Below, in pieces: positions 60,301 through 64,000 of a DNA stretch of 64,000 bases (positions within the stretch are counted from its first letter, which is position 1; every line of letters starts with the position of its first letter). The notes under the pieces are model-generated. The model ran no database searches. It worked only from the letters and a program-made list of their open reading frames with translations, and was not told where the DNA came from. Location of the stretch: the NCBI RefSeq assembly GCF_032854445.1, contig NC_088295.1, positions 92,621,805-92,685,804 on the forward strand, read 5' to 3'. Both the position numbers and the translations under genes were made by a program. Source of the stretch: Liolophura sinensis. Its lineage: Eukaryota > Mollusca > Polyplacophora > Chitonida > Chitonidae.

Positions 60301-63214
60301 AGGAGGTTCGCCATGTACATATACCTGGTTGTATGGCACTTTTAGGGGAGGAGGGTTCGCCATGTACATGTACCTGGTTGTATGGCACCTTCGGCAGAGG
60401 AGAGTTTGCCATGTACATGTACCTGGTTGTATGGCACCTTCAGGGGAGGAGGGTTTGCCATGTACATGTAGCTGGTTGTATGGCACCTTTAGGGGAGGAG
60501 GTTTTGCCATGTACATGTACCTGGTTGTATGGCACCTTCAAGGGGAGGAGGTTCGCCATGTACATGTAGCTGGTTGTATGGCACCTTTTGGGGAGGAGGG
60601 TTCGCCATGTACATGTACCTGGTTGTATGGCACCTTTAGGGGAGGACAGTTTGCCATGTACATGTAGCTGGTTGTATGGCACCTTTAGGGGAGGAGGTTT
60701 TGCCATGTACATGTACCTGGTTGTATGGCACCTTCAAGGGAGGAGGGTTTGTAATGTACATGTTCCTGGTTGTATGGCACCTTTAGGGGAAGAGGGTTTG
60801 CCATGTACATATACCTGGTTGTATGGCACTTTTAGGGGAGGAGGGTTCGCCATGTACATGTACCTGGTTGTATGGCACCTTCAAGGGAGGAGGGTTTGCC
60901 ATGTACATGTACCTGGTTGTATGGCACCTTCGGCAGAGGAGAGTTTGCCATGTACATGTAGCTGGTTGTGTGGCACCTTCAGGGGAGGAGGTTTTGCCAT
61001 GTACATGTACCTGGTTGTATGGCACCTTCAAGGGAGGAGGGTTTGCCATGTACATGTACCTGGTTGTATGGCACCTTCAGCAGAGGAGGGTTTGCCATGT
61101 ACATATACCTGGTTGTATGGCACCTTTAGGGGAGGAGTTTTCGCCATGTACATGTACCTGGTTGTATGGCACCTTCGGCAGAGGAGAGTTTGCCATGTAC
61201 ATGTACCTGGTTGTATGGCACCTTCAGGGGAGGAGGGTTTGCCATGTACGTGTACCTGGTTGTGTGGCACCTTCAGCAGAGGAGAGTTTGCCATGTACAT
61301 GTACCTGGTTGTATGGCACCTTTAGAGGAGGAGGGTTCACCATATACATATACCTGGTTGTATGGCACCTTCAGGGGAGGAGGGTTCGCCATGTACATGT
61401 ACCTGGTTGTGTGGCACCTTCAGCGGAGGAGAGTTTACCATGTACATGTACCTGGTTGTATGGCACCTTTTGTTGAGGAGGGTTTGCCATGTACATGTAG
61501 CTGGTTGTATGGCACCTTTAGGGGAGGAGGGTTTGCCATGTACATGTACCTGGTTGTATGGCACCTTCAGGGGAGGAGGGTTTGCCATGTACATGTACCT
61601 GGTGTTATGGCACCTTCAGCGGAGGAGGGTCTGCGATGCACATGTAGCTGGTTGTATGGCACCTTCAAGGGAGGAGGGTTTGCCATGTACATGTAGCTGG
61701 TTGTATGGCACCTTTTGGGGAGGAGGGTTCGCCATGTACATGTACCTGGTTGTGTGGCACCTTCAGCAGAGGAGATTTTGCCATGGACATATACCTGGTT
61801 GTATGGCACCTTCAAGGGAGGAGGGTTAGCCATGTACATGTAGCTGATTGTATGGCACCTTTAGGGGAGGAGGGTTTGCCATGTACATGTACCTGGTTGT
61901 ATGGCACCTTCAGGGTAGGAGAGTTTGCCATGTATATGTACCTGGAGAGGGAAAGCTGTTTACATCAGACACTGCCCAGTTTACCTGCTCCCATACAAGA
62001 TGAGACAGGTGAAATATTTTTGAGTTCCAAATAAAGCACCAGTGAAGCAAACAGCCATAAAATATGAATGTATGTGTTTCAGGGTTGGACCAAAGGAGTT
62101 GTGTTCATCAATGGGTTTAACTTGGGCAGGTATTGGAAGGTGGGCCCTCAGGTAACACTCTATGTACCAGCCCCAGTCCTAAAGTCAGGAGTTAATGAGG
62201 TGAGCGTACTGTCCATTCAAGGGAAAACAAGATAGGGACAGTTGCAAACAGTACAGGAGCTAGAGACAGTTGCATACAGTAAAGAAGGGAGAAACACTTA
62301 CGTACGGTACATAAGGTACTTGTATAGACATAAGGTGGAGACACTTGCATACAGTATGTAAGGTACTTGTATAGACATAAGGCAGAGACACTTGCATACA
62401 GTACACAATGTAGAAACACTTGAAAACAGTACGCTAAGTAGAGACACTTCCGTACAGCAGACATTGTAGAGACACTTGCATACAGTACATAATGTGGAGA
62501 TACTTGCAAATAGTACACTAAGTAGACACACTTGCATATAGCCCATCAGGTAGAGACCCTTGCAAACAGTACACAAGATCAAGACATTTGCAAACAGTAC
62601 ACAGAGTAAAGACACTTGCAAACAGGAAATAAACTAGAGGCTTGCAAACAGCACACAAGGTAGAGATGCTTGCATACAGTTCACAAGGTAGAGACACTGC
62701 CATCTAGTACACAAGGTAGAGATGCTTGCATACATTACACAAAGTAGAGATACTCCCATAAAATACATAAGAAGACACAGTATATGTACACACACCTAAT
62801 CACTCCTCGTCATACGACTGAAAAATTGTTAAGTATGACGTAAAACCCCAAGCATTCATTCATTTATGTAAATAAATAGGATGGCTAATGGTAAACAGTT
62901 TGTTGGTAAATCTTACTGTGTGAACAAGGCATAACTAAACAGTTTGTTGGTAAATCTTACTGTGTGAACAAGGCATAACTAAACAGTTTGTTGGTAAATC
63001 TTACTGTGTGAACAAGGCATAACTAAACAGTTTGTTGGTAAATCTTACTGTGTGAACAAGGCATAACTAAACAGTGTTGTTGTACATGCACATAGGCATA
63101 GGTTGTTTAGTATGTATACTATATTCTATTTTGTTTCAGGTGTTAATATTTGAGGAGCACAGTGCAGGCAAAACCATCAGATTTCAAAGAAATCCTGTGT
63201 TACATGTAGACTGA
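32985..63214 (+). CDS. GLB1L2-like: Beta-galactosidase-1-like protein (GH35), 18 coding exons
   Basis: Eighteen exons with GT-AG borders join into 678 codons with no frame error: 32985-33367, 33663-33731, 34181-34276, 35078-35186, 35408-35500, 35958-36039, 37065-37220, 38850-38987, 42553-42645, 43803-43853, 44257-44312, 44701-44844, 44983-45060, 49097-49187, 54553-54640, 55476-55593, 62083-62199, 63140-63214. Family 35 enzymes remove terminal beta-galactose from glycans. The acid/base glutamate is E234 (VENEFGSY) and the nucleophile E310 ([11 protein letters not shown]). Other family marks are [44 protein letters not shown] and near the C-terminus [15 protein letters not shown] hydrophobic segment at about 26-42 follows basic KR and precedes the lumenal part, so it is a signal peptide or type II anchor; sequons include N77 and N502. 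Human GLB1L2/3 are about 640-655 aa. Order and spacing fit GLB1L2/3 better than lysosomal GLB1, but the exact paralogue is uncertain. The start at 32985 follows an acceptor-like CTTTATACAG; if no intron ends there, translation could start in frame at 32913. Confidence 0.93.
33663..33731 (+). CDS. GLB1L2-like: GH35 gene, coding exon 2
   Basis: Residues 128-150, [20 protein letters not shown] then DLR. Corresponds to the YVPWNLHEP-type motif of the family. Acceptor CTTCCTAG, donor GTTAGG (weak). Confidence 0.9.
34181..34276 (+). CDS. GLB1L2-like: GH35 gene, coding exon 3
   Basis: Residues 151-182, including [14 protein letters not shown] motif as [18 protein letters not shown], lining the active site. 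Acceptor ATATGAGCAG, donor GTAATA. Confidence 0.93.
34470..34763. repeat. Microsatellite (ACAT)n in intron 3
   Basis: About 290 bp of ACAT/ATAC tetranucleotides interrupted at intervals by ATGT, giving ACATGTACAT palindromes. Open frames on both strands (HTYI and MYVC repeats) are artefacts of the tetranucleotide. Confidence 0.97.
35078..35186 (+). CDS. GLB1L2-like: GH35 gene, coding exon 4
   Basis: Residues 183-219, [20 protein letters not shown] then [17 protein letters not shown]. Acceptor TCTGTGCCTGCAG, donor GTAATA. Ends in phase 0. Confidence 0.92.
35408..35500 (+). CDS. GLB1L2-like: GH35 gene, coding exon 5 (acid/base Glu)
   Basis: Residues 220-250, [20 protein letters not shown] then [12 protein letters not shown]234 of VENEFG is the expected proton donor. 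Acceptor TTTTCTTTAG, donor GTAAGT. Confidence 0.95.
35539..35697 (+). repeat. Two decayed copies of exon 5 end in intron 5
   Basis: 35539-35592 and 35631-35697 resemble the last ~60 nt of exon 5 (TTTGTAGTTACATTTGAAGT... CAGTTTATAGCCCAG and TTTTGGTAGTTACATTTAGA... GCAATTCATCTGCCCAG). Both are flanked by acceptor-like TTTCAG and donor-like GTGAAT/GTGAGA. The first is 54 nt, open in the exon frame and multiple of three ([18 protein letters not shown]), so it could be a cassette exon. The second has an in-frame TAA and 67 nt, so it could not. Confidence 0.75.
35958..36039 (+). CDS. GLB1L2-like: GH35 gene, coding exon 6
   Basis: Residues 251-277, [20 protein letters not shown] then LRAPLPQ. Fits the GIVELLLTSD-like stretch of the family. 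Acceptor TCTGTTCCGTGCAG, donor GTACAT. Confidence 0.88.
36229..36434. mobile_element. MITE-like hairpin element in intron 6
   Basis: The left end GGCCCCAGGATCACAAAACT pairs with the right end AACTTTGTGGTCCTGGGTAC, and inner arms contain AAGTCAAATTC versus GTTCAAATCTAAGTTC. About 205 bp in all, with an AT-rich centre. It may belong to the same broad class as the hairpin at 20942. Confidence 0.6.
36605..36965 (+). mobile_element. SINE, family B, in intron 6
   Basis: The head TGACTTACTGGTTAAGGTGT with AGGATCAAACACGGG is tRNA-like (A and B boxes). It ends with ACACACACCTAATTCCACCT, then GACTGAAAAATTGTTAAGTG, the family B 3' end. More diverged than the copy at 32045. Confidence 0.75.
37065..37220 (+). 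CDS. GLB1L2-like: GH35 gene, coding exon 7 (nucleophile Glu)
   Basis: Residues 278-329. [20 protein letters not shown] contains the nucleophile E310. Donor GTAAGG after CACAGAAA; the alternative GT six codons earlier (CAAGTG|GTAGGC) would be in the wrong phase for exon 8. Acceptor TTTGATTGCAG. Confidence 0.94.
37221..37450 (+). repeat. Decayed tandem copies of exon 7 end and donor
   Basis: Three copies of about 65-80 bp follow the true donor. They repeat CACCAAGTGGTGAGCATGAA or AAAAGTGGTATGCACAGATA and then GTAAGGGAGATAACTGTT. They are old copies with indels of the exon 7 boundary. Confidence 0.75.
38001..38832. repeat. Apparently perfect array, 70 bp x 12
   Basis: Twelve copies of TAGACCTACACCAGAGCTGA, AATGGGCCTCTAGCTTTTAC, ATTAAGATCATGTAATAATA, TTGTGTGTAT that read as identical. 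It ends about 17 nt before the exon 8 acceptor. All other arrays here are diverged, so this one is very young or was collapsed/expanded in assembly. Confidence 0.97.
38850..38987 (+). CDS. GLB1L2-like: GH35 gene, coding exon 8
   Basis: Residues 330-375, [20 protein letters not shown], then [15 protein letters not shown], then [22 protein letters not shown] is a family hallmark. Acceptor TTTTTTGCCCACAG, donor GTTAGT. Confidence 0.94.
38988..39135 (+). repeat. Decayed copies of exon 8 end and donor
   Basis: ACCAGTTAGGGTTAGTTGTT, CAAGTTATAGTTAGTTGTTA and ACCAGTTACAGTAACATGTA resemble the exon 8 border ACCAGTTACG|GTTAGTTGTT. Three copies at about 55 bp spacing. Confidence 0.65.
39475..42330. repeat. 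Inverted minisatellite (+/-/+), 51 bp unit
   Basis: The unit AAGGTTGGGTTAGCTGGGGG, CCGGCGACTCAAGCCTGACC, ACCTGTGTCTG occurs as its reverse complement at 39475-39905, forward at 39906-41400, then reversed again at 41401-42330. Junctions are abrupt (CCCAGCTTGAAGGTTGAAGG and GTCGGAAGGTTTGAGTCACC). The block 39910-40270 recurs as a direct copy at 40872-41232, and 40310-40760 is the inverted copy of about 41510-41960. Total about 55 units. Frames of 111-308 codons on both strands come from the 51 bp period. Confidence 0.95.
42553..42645 (+). CDS. GLB1L2-like: GH35 gene, coding exon 9
   Basis: Residues 376-406, (D)[20 protein letters not shown] then [20 protein letters not shown] matches the family motif that closes the catalytic domain. 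Acceptor TGTGGTTGACAG, donor GTAGGT after CCAG|G. Confidence 0.92.
42850..43565. repeat. Minisatellite, ~58-59 bp x 12, intron 9
   Basis: Units of AAAACTGGCTTTGTATGGGT, TGGTACAATAAAAGCTTCTG and GGATTTCTCCTCAGGGTGT. Each copy has an acceptor-like TTTCTCCTCAG and an AATAAA hexamer, so the array holds about 12 potential premature polyadenylation signals on the + strand. Confidence 0.95.
43803..43853 (+). CDS. GLB1L2-like: GH35 gene, coding exon 10
   Basis: Residues 407-423, (G)[16 protein letters not shown]. The proline-rich linker matches the PLPPPPD-like segment of GLB1L2. At 51 nt it is the shortest exon. Acceptor TTGTTGTAG, donor GTAGGA. Confidence 0.85.
44257..44312 (+). CDS. GLB1L2-like: GH35 gene, coding exon 11
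   Basis: Residues 424-442, (G)[18 protein letters not shown]. Donor GTTGGT is weak; the stronger-looking GTATGT seven bases on would lead into a stop in exon 12. Acceptor TTTGTTTCAACAG. Confidence 0.82.
44701..44844 (+). CDS. GLB1L2-like: GH35 gene, coding exon 12
   Basis: Residues 443-490, from [20 protein letters not shown] to [11 protein letters not shown]. Matches the beta-sandwich segment with GYILYET and HDRGQ in the family (here GYIVYRH and HDRAQ). Acceptor TTGTGTTTCAG, donor GTGGGT. Confidence 0.92.
44983..45060 (+). CDS. GLB1L2-like: GH35 gene, coding exon 13
   Basis: Residues 491-516, [20 protein letters not shown] then HLPDVA. N502 is in an N-C-T sequon. Acceptor TTTGCCTGCAG, donor GTAAGT. 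Confidence 0.9.
45323..48728. repeat. Minisatellite, 61 bp x ~56, intron 13
   Basis: Units of CATGGCTTGTCCCTTGTCAT, TCACCATAGTGTGGTGACTG, TGTGAGCACATGTATGTCAC A. Highly homogeneous, with sporadic variants (CCCTAGTCATT, GTTACACATGG, GTCTGTCAC). It swells intron 13 to about 4 kb. No copy resembles exon 13 or 14. Confidence 0.97.
49097..49187 (+). CDS. GLB1L2-like: GH35 gene, coding exon 14
   Basis: Residues 517-546, [20 protein letters not shown] then [19 protein letters not shown] is a family motif. Acceptor CCAACATTTCAG, donor GTACTT. Confidence 0.92.
49415..54530 (+). repeat. Array of exon 15 acceptor copies, 81 bp x ~63
   Basis: The unit contains CTGTGTGTTTATAACAGTGT, GTGATGTGTGCAGTGTTGTC, CAGGTCTGGTGGATGATGTC, CCCCTCACCAGGTGTTGATA T. 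Its core GTGTTGTCCAG|GTCTGGT, GATGTCC is the same text as the true exon 15 border at 54542-54572 (GTGTTGTCCAG|GTCTGGTTGGCGATGTCC). Each unit also has CACCAG|GTGTTG, a donor-like site, leaving a 28-nt decoy exon. An 11-unit block recurs (markers at 51591 and 52476). The 81 bp period gives open frames of 861 codons (+) and 1073 codons (-), both artefacts. Confidence 0.95.
54553..54640 (+). CDS. GLB1L2-like: GH35 gene, coding exon 15
   Basis: Residues 547-575, (G)[20 protein letters not shown] then EFNDTMLY. Corresponds to GLIGNLYLNDSPLKNF in the family. Its acceptor is preceded by TTTATATTTTATACGTATCT TTTGTGTTGTCCAG, with no AG in the last ~50 nt. Donor GTGATG. Confidence 0.93.
54641..55020 (+). 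repeat. Tandem repeat, ~31 bp x ~12, from exon 15 donor
   Basis: Units of CCTGTACTGGTGAGTTGTTC AGTGAACCTTT. The core TGTACTGGTGAGTTG resembles the exon 15 border TTGTACAG|GTGATG, and the array starts within 20 nt of it. Most copies contain GTGAGT, a consensus donor. Confidence 0.75.
55105..55268 (+). mobile_element. SINE 3' part, family A, in intron 15
   Basis: Aligns with the family A body (GTACATGGGAAGGCCTCTCA, CACTATAATGCTGGTCGTCA, AGTCTTGAGTGTGTCATAAG) and ends in AATAAATAAA. Diverged and 5'-truncated. Confidence 0.7.
55476..55593 (+). CDS. GLB1L2-like: GH35 gene, coding exon 16
   Basis: Residues 576-615, [20 protein letters not shown] then [31 protein letters not shown] at the junction with exon 17 equals the TPCDTFLKLEGW motif of the family. 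Acceptor ACTGATTGTAG, donor GTTAGT. The last ~85 nt are copied about 35 times downstream. Confidence 0.93.
55600..59170 (+). repeat. Array of exon 16 copies, 101 bp x ~35
   Basis: Each unit repeats the exon 16 part from GTAGCCCAGAGTGG to AACATGAAG with the donor GTTAGT and about 15 nt of intron. The decoy donor is identical to the true one in nearly all copies. TACTGTAG before CTCAGAGTGG is a weak acceptor in each. A block of 14 units (1414 bp) is duplicated: variants at 56071, 56314 and 56829 recur at 57485, 57728 and 58243. Coding text is well preserved but 101 bp is not a multiple of three and every unit has in-frame TAG after the donor. Confidence 0.96.
59171..61950. repeat. Minisatellite, 49 bp x ~56, intron 16
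   Basis: Units of GTTTGCCATGTACATGTACC, TGGTTGTATGGCACCTTTAG, GGGAGGAGG with shuffled variants (GGCAGAGGAGAGTTTG, ACATATACC, TGTTATGGC). It starts directly at the end of the exon 16 array, and the join (GTACCGTGCCAAACTTTGCC) blends the two units. Frames of 85-245 codons on both strands are artefacts. Confidence 0.96.
62083..62199 (+). CDS. GLB1L2-like: GH35 gene, coding exon 17
   Basis: Residues 616-654, [20 protein letters not shown] then [19 protein letters not shown]. The most conserved C-terminal motif of the family. Acceptor TATGTGTTTCAG, donor GTGAGC. Confidence 0.96.
62215..62770. repeat. Tandem repeat, ~28 bp, intron 17
   Basis: Degenerate units of GTAGAGACACTTGCATACAG TACACAAG, about 19 copies with indels. 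The minus-strand cysteine-rich frames here (62192-62703) are artefacts. Confidence 0.85.
62776..62868 (+). mobile_element. SINE tail fragment, family B, intron 17
   Basis: ACACACACCTAATCACTCCT, then GACTGAAAAATTGTTAAGTA, then CCCCAAGCATTCATTCATT: the 3' end of family B only. Confidence 0.75.
62893..63076. repeat. Tandem repeat, 44 bp x 4
   Basis: Four near-identical copies of AGTTTGTTGGTAAATCTTAC, TGTGTGAACAAGGCATAACT AAAC. It lies about 65 bp before the acceptor of exon 18. Confidence 0.95.
63140..63214 (+). CDS. GLB1L2-like: GH35 gene, coding exon 18 with stop
   Basis: Residues 655-678, [20 protein letters not shown] then LHVD and a TGA. VLIFEE matches VIVFEE of the family. Acceptor TATTTTGTTTCAG. 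Confidence 0.94.
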   Translation: MLIFEEHSAGKTIRFQRNPVLHVD

Positions 63215-64000
63215 GTGCTGTATGTCGTCCCCAGTGAATAATCAGGCCTGGAGGTTTGGGCTCCACAAGGTCAGCTGTGGTGAACATAATGCTTTGTGTC
63301 ATCATGTTATGACCTTGTGGTCAAAATTCTCATGAGATGGTCATTTGGGAGCCAAGATCGTGTGCCATTTGGCAACAGTGTCCTTCACTGTGAAAGATTA
63401 GAAACTATTATTTAGGAATCAAACAATTTTCTGGCCATTTTAAAAATTCCGAGGAGTGTTTTGCACTTTTACCTGGATATACCTGCTGGTAAACATTTGA
63501 ATTTTGTGGTATTGTAATGGCAATTTGTCTAGGTTTTGCCATGACATTACACGATCTGATCAGGTCTATTTTACTTTCATTTTTCTTACCTCACCATTAA
63601 TGAGGTAAGGCGAGGTATTGTTGGAGAATTGACATTCATGTCGGTGCCTGGGTAAGATTTTTTGTTTTTATTTAGTAAAACATTCCACTGCTACATGAAT
63701 CAAATGTGCAGTCATATTGAGGGATCTGCAGTTTAAGCTGAAGTGCTTCTTGGTGAGCTGCCAGTGTTTTCCAGGCTGTTTTATATTAGCAAAGTACATT
63801 TTCGTGATTCATAACTGACTTGTTTTATATTTGAAACTTTTACCACGTGTGCCTTCCTGTTTATGAGACTGAACTTGTTACCCGAGGAATAGGAGCAGCA
63901 TGTTTGTAGTCATCTCTGTCTGTCATTTCTGTACTCCGTGGTTTTCTATAAGCAGTTAACAGTGCTGGAGTGCCCGTCTGCACTGTTTGATGTTCATTGA
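63215..64000 (+). other. GH35 3'UTR and flank
   Basis: Unique AT-rich sequence with no array. I saw no AATAAA hexamer after the stop, so the polyadenylation site probably uses a variant signal or lies beyond the window. No further exon is recognised. Confidence 0.5.

Noticed and set aside
59130..61839. Many 85-245 codon frames rich in C, W and M
   Set aside because: 49 bp repeat read in shifting frames; no coherent protein.

Overview
The window is eukaryotic, from an animal and most likely a mollusc or another lophotrochozoan. The evidence is GT-AG introns with short exons, tRNA-derived SINEs, hairpin (MITE-like) elements, an AT-rich background and a 200-base assembly gap at 1043-1242. The species cannot be named from sequence alone. 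By summing intervals, roughly half of the window is tandem repeat (minisatellite) DNA. Most of the longest open reading frames, some over 1000 codons on both strands, are artefacts of repeat units whose length is a multiple of three (39, 45, 51, 54 or 81 bp).

Three genes are supported. (1) On the + strand, the last three coding exons of an unrecognised gene lie at 9166-9238, 11512-11592 and 11941-12112. They join in one frame and encode a basic, disordered C-terminus ending in a lysine/arginine cluster. (2) On the - strand, 22166-22813 encodes a full-length OSTF1 orthologue (SH3 plus ankyrin repeats, 215 aa) in one uninterrupted coding exon, with a 3' splice site in its 5'UTR. (3) On the + strand, 32985-63214 holds a complete glycoside hydrolase family 35 gene (beta-galactosidase-1-like, GLB1L2/3 type). 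Its 18 coding exons join without a frame error into 678 codons with both catalytic glutamates.

Layout: 1-9000 is sparse DNA with minisatellites and one weak candidate exon. 9-12.1 kb is the end of gene 1. 12.3-18.5 kb is a run of seven minisatellites with one candidate exon at 16.9 kb. 18.5-23 kb holds a MITE-like hairpin and OSTF1. 23-32.9 kb is intergenic or 5'-flanking DNA with two large arrays (73 bp and 59 bp units), SINEs and duplicated segments. 32.9-63.2 kb is the GH35 gene, and 63.2-64 kb is its 3' flank.

The most interesting feature is the origin of several intronic arrays in the GH35 gene. They are tandem copies of the adjacent exon-intron boundary. Intron 14 holds about 63 copies of the exon 15 acceptor plus exon start, intron 16 about 35 copies of the last ~85 nt of exon 16 with its donor, and introns 5, 7, 8 and 15 hold smaller decayed sets. 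The gene therefore carries on the order of a hundred near-identical decoy splice sites. The genuine exon 15 acceptor differs by a U-rich tract without upstream AGs. Intron 8 also holds a +/-/+ inverted array, and intron 7 an apparently perfect 12 x 70 bp array ending next to an exon.
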